From the NCBI GenBank assembly GCA_003158115.1, contig PMGM01000045.1:1-33442 (forward strand): a stretch of 33,442 nucleotides of DNA. Direction: 5' to 3'. Under the pieces are notes generated by a model, which was given only the letters and a program-made list of their open reading frames with translations, had not been told where the DNA came from and did not search any database. Made by a program: the position numbers and the translations under genes. This stretch comes from Methanobacterium sp. GTDB taxonomy: Archaea > Methanobacteriota > Methanobacteria > Methanobacteriales > Methanobacteriaceae. The stretch's first letter is position 1. Every line of letters starts with the position of its first letter. Below, piece after piece: positions 8,096 through 19,274 of the stretch.

Positions 8096-8587
8096 CTACC
8101 AAAATTTGATACTCAATAGAATACCTACAGGAGTACCATTCGTTTCAGCTATATTCCATGCTTTAGGGATTAGTTTTAAAGCTTCATCAGGAGTTTTTGG
8201 ATTGAGATATGGAATTTGAAGAGCATCCAAAACTTTAGGTGTGGCATTTCCCATTGGTATTTGTGCACTCATAAATTCACCATCTGTACCTCTATGGCTT
8301 ATTATCATCAATATTGGAAGTTTATAAAGCTCAAATAATGATGCAAGAGCATTAACAGAGTTACCGAGCCCAGAATTTTGCATGAGGATAGCTGGCTTTT
8401 TACCACCCATAAATGCTCCAGCACAAATTCCAAATCCTTCTTCTTCCCTTGTTACAGGTACATGAATTATATCTTCATCAGCCTCAACCATTTTCATTAG
8501 TTTATCCAAATTAACACAGGGTAAAGAGACCACAAAATTAATTTCCGACTGTTTAAGTGTATTGTAAACTGCTTGACTACCATCCAA
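8096..8587 (-). CDS. comD: Sulfopyruvate decarboxylase, alpha subunit
   Basis: Pyr-domain half of the heteromeric, thiamine-dependent sulfopyruvate decarboxylase (coenzyme M synthesis). Conserved features are [40 protein letters not shown] with the Glu that activates thiamine, and [16 protein letters not shown]. The longest frame begins with GTG at 8596, but that GTG is part of the ribosome binding site AGGTG. Five bases later a TTG at 8587 gives a start of (M)DGSQAVY, which agrees with the family start, so I place the start there. The first gene of the comDE operon; 190 bp of AT-rich DNA separates it from the ThiS-like gene upstream. Confidence 0.93.
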   Translation of the reverse strand: MDGSQAVYNTLKQSEINFVVSLPCVNLDKLMKMVEADEDIIHVPVTREEEGFGICAGAFMGGKKPAILMQNSGLGNSVNALASLFELYKLPILMIISHRGTDGEFMSAQIPMGNATPKVLDALQIPYLNPKTPDEALKLIPKAWNIAETNGTPVGILLSIKFW

Positions 8588-8779
8588 ATAAAACACCTAT
8601 TTTAATAATTCATTTTTAATAAATTATTATATCCTTTTTAAGGTTATAATCTAAACTATTTAATTAAAAATAAATGAAGATTAGTAAACTTTTGATAAAT
8701 AACACATTAAAATCCTAAATCTGAATAATGATATGAAAATTTGAAATAGATCATGCTATTTCATAATAAAATTAATTAT

Positions 8780-8986
8780 TCATCCACCATGAATCATATT
8801 TAAAATTTTTATTTTATCTTTACTTGTGAGTAACTCATTTTCCCCCACAATTTCATTATTTTTCATAATCATAGCTACAAACAAAGAAATATCAAGTTTT
8901 TCTAAAAGTTCTTTACCGCTTATACTCTCTGTATTGATTTCTTTTTCTTCTTCGTTACCCATACCATCTGAAACTATTATTTTCAT
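8780..8986 (-). CDS. Small ubiquitin-like sulfur-carrier candidate (MoaD/ThiS/SAMP type)
   Basis: A 68-residue protein ending in MIHGG. The terminal Gly-Gly and the pattern KELLEKLDISLFVAMIMKN, then DKIKILNMIHGG, are those of a beta-grasp ThiS/MoaD fold, whose C-terminal glycine is adenylated by an E1-like enzyme and then carries sulfur as thiocarboxylate or is conjugated to proteins. A clear AGAGGTG ribosome binding site precedes the ATG. It lies between comC and comDE on the same strand, so a role connected with coenzyme M sulfur chemistry, tRNA thiolation or cofactor synthesis are all possible. No E1-like gene is seen in the window. I cannot say which pathway it serves. Confidence 0.8.
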   Translation of the reverse strand: MKIIVSDGMGNEEEKEINTESISGKELLEKLDISLFVAMIMKNNEIVGENELLTSKDKIKILNMIHGG

Positions 8987-9141
8987 ACCAACACCTCTGA
9001 ATAGTTATGAATAAGAAATTTTTTTATCCTCTATTATAACTATTGTTATGTTGGATTTATATTTAATTAAAAAAAGACTCAAAATTAAAATTTGAATATA
9101 ATTAAAAGAATTATTTATAGCAAATAAAAAAAAGCTATAAC

Positions 9142-10170
9142 CTAATTATCTAGGATCTTACCAAGATCGAATGATAATTCATCGGCTATTTCTATGATTT
9201 CTTCCATTAATTGATTGTCTATAACAATCCCATTTTCCTTTCGATCCTTGATATTGCGAACTTCCATATCACCTGGAATGAAAACGTTGCCGGAGTTTTT
9301 AACCTCGGATATGAAATCATCGACTTCTCCCTTGAATGTGTCAATATTAGAGAACTTAGATGGATCTAATGCCATTACTAGATCTCCTTTTGTGCACATT
9401 TCCTCCGAATTAGCTGTTCCAGTTACTTGTTTACCAAAGGCTGCCCTAACAAGGGGTCCTGCAAGTATTTCAATCATGAAAGATAATGCGTAACCCTTAT
9501 GTGCTCCAAATGGTAATATTGAGCCTTTAAGAGCAGCTTCAGGGTCGATTGTAGGATTTCCATCTACATCAAGAGCAACATTTTCAGGTATTTTCTCACC
9601 TTTACGTTTGGCTTCCAAAAGTTTTCCCCTAGCTGAAGCCGATGTTGCCATGTCAACGGACACATAATGAGAATTTGAAGGTATACCTATAGCTATTGGA
9701 TTTGTACCTATTATTGGTTCATTACCACCTATTGGGGCAACAGCAGGTTCTGTGTTTGCAACAACTATCCCTACCATATCTTGCATTATTGCCATGTCAG
9801 AGTAGTACCCTGCAACACCGAAGTGGTTGGAATTATGTACACCCACAACACCAATACCCGTTTCTTTTGCCTTTTCAATTGCAATTTCCATGGCCGTGTA
9901 TGTAACTACTTGTCCAAATTTATGATTTCCATTTATGAGAACCATTGAAACTGTTTCATTATCAATGCTTATTTCTCCTTCAGGATCTATTGTTCCAGCC
10001 TTCAATCCCTTTATATACTGTGGAAATCGTCCAATTCCATGGGATGAAAATCCTTTTAGATCTGCGTCCACAGTAACGTCTGCAACAATGCGGGCATCAT
10101 CATCTGAAACATTCATTTTCTTCAGGATACCTATTACAATTAATCTTTCCTGTTCTGCTGTTATATTCAT
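9142..10170 (-). CDS. comC: L-sulfolactate dehydrogenase
   Basis: ComC oxidises (R)-sulfolactate to sulfopyruvate with NAD in coenzyme M synthesis; members of this L-2-hydroxycarboxylate dehydrogenase family (LDH2/MDH2 type) also act on malate. The 342 residues carry the family blocks [38 protein letters not shown] with the catalytic His, [30 protein letters not shown] and [19 protein letters not shown]. The start ATG is preceded by GAAGGTG. It lies 19 bases after purM and is likely co-transcribed with it. Given comDE downstream and comB elsewhere in the window, the sulfolactate role is more likely than a plain malate role. Confidence 0.9.
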   Translation of the reverse strand: MNITAEQERLIVIGILKKMNVSDDDARIVADVTVDADLKGFSSHGIGRFPQYIKGLKAGTIDPEGEISIDNETVSMVLINGNHKFGQVVTYTAMEIAIEKAKETGIGVVGVHNSNHFGVAGYYSDMAIMQDMVGIVVANTEPAVAPIGGNEPIIGTNPIAIGIPSNSHYVSVDMATSASARGKLLEAKRKGEKIPENVALDVDGNPTIDPEAALKGSILPFGAHKGYALSFMIEILAGPLVRAAFGKQVTGTANSEEMCTKGDLVMALDPSKFSNIDTFKGEVDDFISEVKNSGNVFIPGDMEVRNIKDRKENGIVIDNQLMEEIIEIADELSFDLGKILDN

Positions 10171-10189
10171 TAATGCACCTTCTAATCAT

Positions 10190-11215
10190 TTATAAAGTGA
10201 TAACGTCCTTTTTGAAGGTTTTAATTGAAACTTTCTCTTGGATATCATCTGTTGCTGTACCAATTTTAAAAGCAAGATTATATTTTTTTATAATATCTAT
10301 AGCCTTTTTTGCATCTTCAGATTTCACAATCACAACAAACCCTATGCCCATGTTGAAAACACGATACATCTCTTCCAATGGTACACCTAATTTGTGCATC
10401 ACTTTGAAGATTGTTTTAGGGTCAGGAAGTGTTTCAATTATATACCCACTACCTTTTTTTAACCTTTTAAGATTTGTAAATCCTCCACCAGTAATATGGG
10501 CAAGCCCATGAACTTCTAAATCACTTTTTAATAGTTCAACTATGGGATTTACATATATAAGTGTTGGTTTTAGAAGTTCTTCTCCAATAGATGTTTCAAG
10601 ATATTGGAGTTTATCATCTACTTTGAACTGGTTATCATCAAAGAAAACTTTTCTTGCAAGACTTAGACCGTTACTGTGAATTCCACTGCTTTCAATTCCA
10701 ATCAGAACATCGCCATCAACAATTTTATCTCCAGTGATGATGTTCTCAACATCAACTATACCTATTCCCGTACCAGCAAGGTCAAAATTGCTTATTATTT
10801 CGGGAAGACTAGCAGTTTCGCCACCAATCATGGCCACTTTAGCTTGTCTACATCCTTCTTTAAGTCCTTCACCTATCTGTCCTGCAATTTCCGGGTCTGG
10901 TTTTTCAACTGCAAGATAATCGACCATGGCAATTGGTTCTGCCCCAACGCATAGTATATCATTTACTACCATAGCTATACAGTCTATACCTACTGTATCA
11001 TATTTTTCCATCATCTCGGCTACTAGGATCTTACTTCCGACTCCATCTGTGCTCATTGCAATAGCTTTATCACCTAATTTAACAAGGGCTGCAAAATGTC
11101 CTGATTCTGTAATAACTTCTCTGTAACTTAGGGTTTCCTTCAGTTTCGAGATTAATGCCGATACTGTGACCTCCTCGAGACTGATATCCACTCCTGATTC
11201 TGAATAGGTTACCAT
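10190..11215 (-). CDS. purM: Phosphoribosylformylglycinamidine cyclo-ligase (AIR synthetase)
   Basis: PurM closes FGAM to AIR using ATP in purine synthesis. The 341-residue protein shows the PurM/HypE/ThiL superfamily pattern: [62 protein letters not shown] and [12 protein letters not shown]. The longest frame begins with TTG at 11227, but GGTGA at 11225-11221 with a five-base gap to ATG 11215 sets the start there ([11 protein letters not shown]). It is the first gene of a purM-comC unit. The upstream 250 bp is AT-rich with several possible TATA boxes. Confidence 0.95.
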   Translation of the reverse strand: MVTYSESGVDISLEEVTVSALISKLKETLSYREVITESGHFAALVKLGDKAIAMSTDGVGSKILVAEMMEKYDTVGIDCIAMVVNDILCVGAEPIAMVDYLAVEKPDPEIAGQIGEGLKEGCRQAKVAMIGGETASLPEIISNFDLAGTGIGIVDVENIITGDKIVDGDVLIGIESSGIHSNGLSLARKVFFDDNQFKVDDKLQYLETSIGEELLKPTLIYVNPIVELLKSDLEVHGLAHITGGGFTNLKRLKKGSGYIIETLPDPKTIFKVMHKLGVPLEEMYRVFNMGIGFVVIVKSEDAKKAIDIIKKYNLAFKIGTATDDIQEKVSIKTFKKDVITL

Positions 11216-11468
11216 GAAACTCACCAAAAATTTTTTTTAAAATAACAATTTAATACAGCATATTTGATTTGACAGTTAATAAAAGTTCTATCCCTAATTC
11301 GTTGTTGCAATGATTTAATACGAATATTCTATTAAGCTAATATAATTATCTCAATATAAATAGATTTTATTATATTTATAAAAAAAATAATTTTGTATTT
11401 GTGTGGTCAATAAAAAAATTAGAAATTATAACAACTCAAAAAACTAATAAAATGAAACCCTTATGGTT

Positions 11469-13381
<1,913 letters not shown>

Positions 13382-13472
13382 GTCTAAAAAAATAAGAAAA
13401 TTAATATTTAAACCATGTTTAATAAAACATGGTTCTCAATTTGTTAATAAATTTAGTTCAATAGGATTAAAA

Positions 13473-14105
13473 CTAGCTTAATTCTTTGATCTTCTTTTCT
13501 ACCTCTTCATCAGGCAGTATTTTAAATCCTTCTTCCTTAGTAACTGTTGCAATTTTTATTCCATTACCGGAATAGGTATCTCTCTCCATTGCAGCTTTAA
13601 TTGCCCTTATAACAAGTTCAATTCCGTCTTCAATATCCATCTCTTTATTATAACGGTCTTCAAGTACTCCGTAGGCAACTGGTGAACCGGAACCTGTTGA
13701 AATCATTAGATCCCTTATTACTCCGCCGGTTGGATCTAGTGAGAAGAGTGCTGGTCCTTTTTCATCCACCCCTCCAAGGAGAGTTTGGACATAGTAAGGA
13801 TAAAATCTGGATGAATGTAGTATATTAGATGTCATAGTAGCTGCGGCTTCAACATTCATAGGAATGCCGTTTCTGAGTCTGTAAAGAGCCACTTCTGCAC
13901 TTATATAACCCATTAGTTTTTGGGCATCTGATACTGATCCTGCAATAGTTGCTCCAATATGGTCATCTAGTTTGAATATTTTGTCTGCAACTTTATGAGC
14001 AATTAAATTACCCATTGAAGCTCTTCTTTCGGTAGCAAAAACAATTCCATCTTTGCATGTTACACCAACAGTTGTAGTGCCTTTTAATCGATCTTTATCG
14101 TTCAT
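13473..14105 (-). CDS. psmB: 20S proteasome beta subunit
   Basis: Catalytic subunit of the archaeal proteasome; the inner rings of the barrel. The short propeptide MNDKDRLKG is cut before Thr10, giving the mature start TTTVGVTCKDG with the active threonine. Mature E17 and K33 (ATERRAS and VADKIFK) complete the active site. IAGSVSDAQKLMGYI, LLGGVDEKGPALFSLDPTGG and STGSGSPVAYGVLE are the usual family blocks. The longest frame starts at GTG 14114, but that lies in the AGAGGTG ribosome binding site, so ATG 14105 is the start (210 residues). Promoter box at about 14192-14199. Downstream is aCPSF1. Confidence 0.97.
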   Translation of the reverse strand: MNDKDRLKGTTTVGVTCKDGIVFATERRASMGNLIAHKVADKIFKLDDHIGATIAGSVSDAQKLMGYISAEVALYRLRNGIPMNVEAAATMTSNILHSSRFYPYYVQTLLGGVDEKGPALFSLDPTGGVIRDLMISTGSGSPVAYGVLEDRYNKEMDIEDGIELVIRAIKAAMERDTYSGNGIKIATVTKEEGFKILPDEEVEKKIKELS

Positions 14106-14191
14106 GAAATACACCTCTAAAAAAACACGATAAATTAAAAATAGTTTTTAAATTTTTCAAATATTTCTAGTCTTTTATGTAAAATTCATTC

Positions 14192-14199
14192 TATATAAA
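14192..14199 (-). promoter_or_regulatory. TATA box for psmB
   Basis: TTTATATA on the minus strand, about 90 bases before the psmB start. A transcript start around 14172 would leave a leader of about 65 bases. The rest of the gap 14106-14459 is AT-rich and shows nothing else I can name. Confidence 0.5.
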
Positions 14200-14459
14200 T
14201 ATTGCTTTGAACTTCCAGTTTTCTTTAGTTCATAAATAATATTTATTAATGCTATTCAAAATAATTCATTTAAAATAACTTACTATATTAAGACCTTTAA
14301 CAAGGTTTGTTTAGTTGAGGATACTTATAAATGTTTTCTATATTACTATTTTTTAAGTGATTTATTAGAGAATATTCAATTCACAATACAACTAATGTTA
14401 ATGATATTGTAATATTCATTTTGAAAATATAGCTTAAAAAAGATATAAGAATGAAATGA

Positions 14460-15551
14460 TCAAGTTATTAAAATATCTAACCTATCAGATTCAATTCCAT
14501 TTTTAATTTCACGAGCTATTCTACGGCCCATACTCATATTTTCACCGAAGAGTAGGTAACTGTAGGGGGAGCTGTCCATGAAGGTATTTGTACCACCATC
14601 AATTCTAGCACTCATTTCGAAAACAACTATCTCTAAATCATCGGTACACAGACTCTGCATGCAGAATGGACCACTCATTCCTGGGGCAACCAGTTTTTTA
14701 GCACCTTCAACTAAATTGTCTCCAATTTCAAATACTTGTGAGAGTAATGATTCTCGCATGACTACAGGATGGTTTCCTGTTATTACATAGGATGGATCTA
14801 ATGCAACATCAAGTTGATCTTTTGCAGGAATTCTTGTTAATCCATCTATATTGGATTCATAACGGCTATCCATTCCCATTAATTCAACTTCATCATTCAA
14901 TGCTGAATAGAAATAATGAATACAGTAGTTACATCCAGAAACATACTCCTCGATATGGGCATTTTCAACATCTTCTTCTCCTATCCATTCTCGTTTAAGC
15001 ATGGAATCAATTTTTTGGTGGAATTCTTCAGGTGTTGAAGCAACGAAATATCCTCTGCCTCCCCGTGCACCTGGAAACTTTATCATGACAGTTCTATCAA
15101 TTTCTGATGGGTCAGTGAACTTTCTAGGTATTCTAATATTGGATTCTATCATCAATTTCCTTTCAAGGTCTCTTTCAGACTCCCATCTTAGGATATCCCT
15201 GTTTCCAAACATAGGTACATTAAAGTCATCTTCTATACGATCTAATCCGGCATATGCAACAAAAGAACCATGAGGTACTACAATACTGTTCATAGCTCTT
15301 AATTTTTCTTGAACATCATCATTTACAATATCACTGAATTTATCAACAATAATATACTCATCTGCAACCTTAAATCGTTTATATGGAACTTCTCTACCTT
15401 TCTCACAAACAACAGCTGTTTTAAAACCTTCTTTTTTTGCCCCTTTTAATATGTGGAGTGATGTATGACTTCCTAATGTTGCTATAGTTATATTTTCTTT
15501 ATCATATCCTTTTAAGACATCGAGAATTTCCTGTCTATTAACTTTTCCCAT
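14460..15551 (-). CDS. purP: Formate-dependent FAICAR synthetase
   Basis: PurP is the archaeal ATP-grasp enzyme that formylates AICAR with formate and ATP, replacing the folate-dependent step; archaea with tetrahydromethanopterin use it. Features: ITIATLGSHTSLHILKGAKK at the start, VVPHGSFVAYAG, MIKFPGARGGRGYFVA (the ATP-grasp lysine/glycine loop), GCNYCIHYFYS, GMDSRYESNIDG and FEMSARIDGGTNTFMD near the end. 363 residues is normal. AGGAGA eight bases before ATG 15551 fixes the start; an ATG at 15578 would add nine residues without support. It is divergent from taw2. Confidence 0.94.
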   Translation of the reverse strand: MGKVNRQEILDVLKGYDKENITIATLGSHTSLHILKGAKKEGFKTAVVCEKGREVPYKRFKVADEYIIVDKFSDIVNDDVQEKLRAMNSIVVPHGSFVAYAGLDRIEDDFNVPMFGNRDILRWESERDLERKLMIESNIRIPRKFTDPSEIDRTVMIKFPGARGGRGYFVASTPEEFHQKIDSMLKREWIGEEDVENAHIEEYVSGCNYCIHYFYSALNDEVELMGMDSRYESNIDGLTRIPAKDQLDVALDPSYVITGNHPVVMRESLLSQVFEIGDNLVEGAKKLVAPGMSGPFCMQSLCTDDLEIVVFEMSARIDGGTNTFMDSSPYSYLLFGENMSMGRRIAREIKNGIESDRLDILIT

Positions 15552-15689
15552 AAGAATCTCTCCTAATAATTTGATCATTTCTAATTAATTGAATAAGGTT
15601 GGTTGGTAGGGGTAATTATCTTTTTTGCATTACACCATGATCCAATTCACATTATAAAATTAATTTCTAAATTTTCTTAGATTGTGAAA

Positions 15690-15699
15690 GATATTTAAA
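15690..15699 (+). promoter_or_regulatory. TATA box for taw2 (leaderless transcript likely)
   Basis: GATATTTAAA lies about 25 bases before the ATG at 15721, which places transcription start at or within a few bases of the start codon. No ribosome binding site is seen before that ATG, in agreement with a leaderless message. Confidence 0.5.
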
Positions 15700-15720
15700 C
15701 TTTAAGAAGCACGTACTCTT

Positions 15721-16455
15721 ATGAAGGGTAAGGTAATAGGAGATATTCTTGTAATAAAAGGGGATATTGAGAATCCTGAAAAGCTTCTTGAAACACCAGG
15801 AGTTAACAGAATAGTTAAATTAGGACGTATTAGTGGTTTAAAGAGAGAACCTGATGTTGAAGTGATTATTGGGGAAGGAACAGAAACCATACATCGTGAA
15901 AACAAGTGTTCATTCAAGTTGGATGTTTCCAGGATAATGTGGTCCAAGGGTAACACAACAGAGAGAAAGAGAATGTCTACGATTGCAAAAAAAGGTGAAA
16001 CAATTGTTGATATGTTTGCGGGAATTGGATACTTCTCAATACCAATAGCAGTACATTCAAAACCGGCAAAGATATATTCTATTGAAATTAATCCCCTTTC
16101 CTATGGTTATCTATGTGAAAATGTACATCTGAATAAAGTTGAAGGTATTTTAGAACCTATTTTAGGAGACTGTAGAGAAATTGCACCTCGAGCCATAGCA
16201 GATCGTGTTTTAATGGGTTATATTGGAAACACCAACGAGTATCTGGACGTTGCAATGGATGTGTTAAAGGAAGGAGGAATAATACATTATCATGAGTCTG
16301 TACCCGATAAACTGAAATTTATCAGGCCTGTGGATCGTATAAATGAAGCTGCAATGGCAGCCGATAGGGAGCTGGTTGAAATAGTCAATAAAAGAATTAT
16401 AAAACCATACTCACCTGGTGTTTACCATGTGGTTGTTGATGCTAAAATAAAATGA
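15721..16455 (+). CDS. taw2: tRNA(Phe) wyosine aminocarboxypropyltransferase Taw2
   Basis: Taw2 transfers the 3-amino-3-carboxypropyl group of SAM to C7 of 4-demethylwyosine at position 37 of tRNA(Phe). The 244-residue protein belongs to the Trm5/TYW2 class I methyltransferase-like group: VNRIVKLGRISGLKREPDVE, FKLDVSRIMWSKGNTTERKR, DMFAGIGYFSIPIAVHSKPA (SAM loop) and YSIEINPLSYGYLCENVHLN. After these it has ADRVLMGYIGNTNEYLD in place of the NLPP/NPPY-type motif of Trm5 m1G37 methyltransferases, which points to Taw2 rather than Trm5. The length matches the compact archaeal Taw2 (about 250). Likely leaderless. It converges on cofG. Confidence 0.85.
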   Translation: MKGKVIGDILVIKGDIENPEKLLETPGVNRIVKLGRISGLKREPDVEVIIGEGTETIHRENKCSFKLDVSRIMWSKGNTTERKRMSTIAKKGETIVDMFAGIGYFSIPIAVHSKPAKIYSIEINPLSYGYLCENVHLNKVEGILEPILGDCREIAPRAIADRVLMGYIGNTNEYLDVAMDVLKEGGIIHYHESVPDKLKFIRPVDRINEAAMAADRELVEIVNKRIIKPYSPGVYHVVVDAKIK

Positions 16456-16542
16456 CTATACCTCTTAAAATATCAAATAAATATTATTTAACCATTTTTT
16501 TTAGACTACTAAAATTTTAGATCATTCAGTTTACTGGAAAAA

Positions 16543-17637
16543 TTATATTTTCTTGGATTTTATTTCATTAATTTTTTTAAGTATTTCCTGATCTAAAAAT
16601 TTTTCATTGATATATTTTGGATATACTGGAAGTCTCTCTTGAAGTTTGAAACCAAGTTCTTCTGTGATCAGTCTAAGATATTCAATCTCTGGCCAAGGAG
16701 CTTCAGGATTTACAAAATCGGGGGTTAATGGAGAAACACCTCCCCAATCATCTGCTCCGGACATTAAAAATATTTGTGAGTGGTCCTTGTTCAGATTTGG
16801 TGGAACCTGTACACTTACATCAGGAAATATGAGTTTTGTAACAGATACCATCTTGATCATTTCAGCCAATGAAGGTTCTTTGAAGCCTTCCATAGGGATT
16901 CCCTGTTTTGGTTTGAAGTTTTGTATAATTATCTCCTGGATATGCCCGTATTTATCTTGTATTCGCCTTAACTCCAGGAGGGATTCAGCACGTTCTGTAA
17001 CTGTTTCGCCTATTCCAATTAAAAGACCGGTTGTAAATGGTATTTTCAATTTACCTGCATTTTCAATAGTTGCAATTCTAAGTTTAGGGTCTTTTCCAGG
17101 GCTATTTTTGTGTGCAATTGTTTCCATCATACGCTGGCTGCTGGTTTCAAGCATTAAACCCATTGAGGCATTAACTTCCCTGAGCATTTTAAGTTCATTT
17201 TTTTTAAGTATTCCCGGGTTGCTGTGGGGTAAAAGTCTTGAATTTTTCAGTGTATCATCACAAATGAAGTATAAATATTCTAACATCCCTGTAAATCCAA
17301 GATCCTCCAAGGAAGATATTACACTGTCTGTTTCGTCAGGCTTCTCACCAAAAGTGAAGAGTGCTTCTTTACAATTGAAAGAATTAGCTTTTTCAATGAT
17401 GCCCCTTATTTCATCGGGTTTCATGAGTATTTGGGCGTTATATGATTTAGGATCCTTTCTGAATGTACAGTATCCACAGTTGTTTCTGCAAATGTCTGTG
17501 AGTGGAAGAAAAACATTTTTTGAATATGTGATAATGTCATTATCCCTTAAAAGACTAGTTTCAGACATTAAAGATAATATTTCCCTACTTTTTCCATTTA
17601 GAAGGGATAATAAATCTTCTTTAGATAAAATTGCCAT
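16543..17637 (-). CDS. cofG: FO synthase subunit 1 (7,8-didemethyl-8-hydroxy-5-deazariboflavin synthase)
   Basis: CofG, with CofH, joins tyrosine and the flavin precursor to make FO, the chromophore of F420. It is a radical SAM enzyme: the cluster motif is CRNNCGYC (CX3CX2C) following YSKNVFLPLTDI, then ALFTFGEKPDE, GLMLETSSQRMMETIAHKNS, KIPFTTGLLIGIGETVTERAE, IIQNFKPKQGIPM and GADDWGGVSPLTPDFVNPE. 364 residues is normal. The same strand carries mptD and mptA upstream, but a hairpin plus T run stands in the 59-base gap. cofH is not in the window. Confidence 0.95.
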   Translation of the reverse strand: MAILSKEDLLSLLNGKSREILSLMSETSLLRDNDIITYSKNVFLPLTDICRNNCGYCTFRKDPKSYNAQILMKPDEIRGIIEKANSFNCKEALFTFGEKPDETDSVISSLEDLGFTGMLEYLYFICDDTLKNSRLLPHSNPGILKKNELKMLREVNASMGLMLETSSQRMMETIAHKNSPGKDPKLRIATIENAGKLKIPFTTGLLIGIGETVTERAESLLELRRIQDKYGHIQEIIIQNFKPKQGIPMEGFKEPSLAEMIKMVSVTKLIFPDVSVQVPPNLNKDHSQIFLMSGADDWGGVSPLTPDFVNPEAPWPEIEYLRLITEELGFKLQERLPVYPKYINEKFLDQEILKKINEIKSKKI

Positions 17638-17660
17638 TTTTTCACTGATTATTTTATTTA

Positions 17661-17684
17661 AAAATAGTAAGGGTAATTTCCCTT
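17661..17684 (-). terminator. Hairpin plus T-run between mptD and cofG
   Basis: The + strand carries AAGGGTAATTTCCCTT at 17669-17684, a perfect 5-bp stem with a six-base loop. Read on the minus strand it is followed within a few bases by TATTTTTA. This resembles an intrinsic terminator for the mptA-mptD transcript or an attenuator before cofG. Most archaeal terminators need only a T run, so the hairpin may be incidental. Confidence 0.35.
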
Positions 17685-17696
17685 ATCCTATAATCC

Positions 17697-18134
17697 TTAT
17701 GCTTCTGAATTTGATACAACCAACTCGACAAAGAGAGGGCCAATACCACTTTTATCTTTATAAAGCACTAAAAAGACTGCTAATTGACCTATTGTACCGA
17801 GACCGTAATCGGTGTGACAGTTCATAGCTTCAAAAGACTCTTTAAGTCGATATATTCCATAAACGTCAGTTTCACCGGGTATTTCTACTGTGGCTCTTAT
17901 ATTTTCATCCATTATTCCTATGACATCGGTTGCTTCTTCTGAGAATATATCCATTTTTCTAGCTCCAATGCCCTTCATAATCTCAGAAATTATATTTGGA
18001 AGTTCTTCAGGATCTATCTTTTTCTTTGACATTCCTCTTACAATCAAAATTTGTGGTGTGTCGATGGCTGGTCTTGATCCATGGAATGCATCAAGTTTTC
18101 CCATTATCTTTCCTGCAATTTCATGTGTGGGCAT
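17697..18134 (-). CDS. mptD: Archaeal dihydroneopterin aldolase
   Basis: MptD (former DUF381) splits 7,8-dihydroneopterin to 6-hydroxymethyl-7,8-dihydropterin and glycolaldehyde in tetrahydromethanopterin synthesis. The 145-residue protein has DAFHGSRPAIDTPQILIVRG, MSKKKIDPEELPNIISEI, RATVEIPGETDVYGIYRLKE and GLGTIGQLAVFLVLYKDKSGIGPLFVE blocks of the family. It begins just after the mptA stop; GGAGG (in the end of mptA) lies 12 bases before ATG 18134 and 9 before an in-frame TTG at 18137, so either codon could be used. Direct coupling with mptA, the first enzyme of the same pathway, supports the call. Confidence 0.88.
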   Translation of the reverse strand: MPTHEIAGKIMGKLDAFHGSRPAIDTPQILIVRGMSKKKIDPEELPNIISEIMKGIGARKMDIFSEEATDVIGIMDENIRATVEIPGETDVYGIYRLKESFEAMNCHTDYGLGTIGQLAVFLVLYKDKSGIGPLFVELVVSNSEA

Positions 18135-18139
18135 CAATG

Positions 18140-19087
18140 TTATTTGCCTCCATTGGAATTCATCTCTCTTTTCAATTCGCCCATAGTTGCGACTTTTTCA
18201 GCAAATGCATTGTGCCTGTGAATACTCTCTTCGTTGATCTGCCTTACAGTTACAAGGGCATCATCTGATAGGTGAGAATATTCCTGGACAATCTTTTGGA
18301 TCATATTCCTTACACAGTCCTCAACGAACATGGGATTTTTATGAGCATGTAAAACAACAGCATTTTCATCACTCCTTTTTAGGAGCTCACAAACTGGAGA
18401 ACTCATTGAATCCTCAATTATTCTTATTAAATCTTCAGCTCTGATTATTTGGTTCTCTGGAACTTCCATCATTATCATTCCACGTCCACGTTGGTTATGT
18501 GAAGCGAATGATACAGTGTTCAAGACCTTTTCAGTGGTTTCTTCGTCTAAAAATTTTAGAAGGTCCACCTTTGCAGATTCCTTGGTTGATTCTTGAGCAC
18601 ATGGACAGACAGTCATTCCAACCACTTCTGCTCCGATCATTTTTCTTATAACAATTCCATCATCATTTCTGATTCCTATGGCATCGGCCATGATATTGGT
18701 CATTTCTTGTGTTTTGATGTGAGTTACAGGTGATCTCTTCATGATCATGTAATCACTCTTCATACTGACCTCAACTCTTTTAGCATATTTATGCTTTTTA
18801 AGAAGGCAACTTGCTATTTTGGCACATAAAGATTCAATTTCAACTGATGTACCTTCAATAGCCTGTTCAAGAACTTCACTTATTGCTTCAGGGTTTCTAG
18901 ACATGTGAATACCCCTTTGTGTGCTTGGAAGATCAACAAATGCATTGAAAGTTGGTAAAAGTACAATAGGTCTCTTTCCGTCTCTTTCAATTTTTAAAAG
19001 TTTTTTTACTCCTTTAACTCCAACTCTAGTAAGGTGCACAGGAATTGTTGGTATATTATCCTGGGTATCTGGGAAACATTTATCCAA
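18140..19087 (-). CDS. mptA: GTP cyclohydrolase MptA (FolE2 type, Fe-dependent)
   Basis: MptA converts GTP to 7,8-dihydroneopterin 2',3'-cyclic phosphate, the first step of methanopterin synthesis. The 316-residue protein shows FolE2/COG1469 blocks: PDTQDNIPTIPVHLTRVGVK, LPTFNAFVDLPSTQRGIHMS, EVVGMTVCPCAQESTK with the metal-binding cysteine region, FASHNQRGRGMIM, and VLHAHKNPMFVEDCVRNM. The longest frame begins at GTG 19096, but this GTG lies in the ribosome binding site AGGGGTGA. A TTG at 19087, five bases later, gives (M)DKCFPDTQD, closer to the family start, so I use it. mptD follows at once. Confidence 0.93.
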   Translation of the reverse strand: MDKCFPDTQDNIPTIPVHLTRVGVKGVKKLLKIERDGKRPIVLLPTFNAFVDLPSTQRGIHMSRNPEAISEVLEQAIEGTSVEIESLCAKIASCLLKKHKYAKRVEVSMKSDYMIMKRSPVTHIKTQEMTNIMADAIGIRNDDGIVIRKMIGAEVVGMTVCPCAQESTKESAKVDLLKFLDEETTEKVLNTVSFASHNQRGRGMIMMEVPENQIIRAEDLIRIIEDSMSSPVCELLKRSDENAVVLHAHKNPMFVEDCVRNMIQKIVQEYSHLSDDALVTVRQINEESIHRHNAFAEKVATMGELKREMNSNGGK

Positions 19088-19274
19088 TTTTTTCACCCCT
19101 AAGTTCGTAATTGATTTTATTTAAATCGATGATCTAAATAAATAATCTAAATAGTAAACATTTTTTTTATTTTTTTTTATGTTGAGTGATCAAACTACTA
19201 AGAATAGGATTTATCACAACTATATTAACTTTTTTTTATTTTATTTTGACTTCAATGTATATAATAGGTAGTTT

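Noticed and set aside
16646..17827. Long plus-strand reading frame (393 codons) opposite cofG and mptD
   Set aside because: It is the antisense of two well-identified genes, has a composition rich in Ser, Ile and Leu typical of antisense frames, and shows no family motif.
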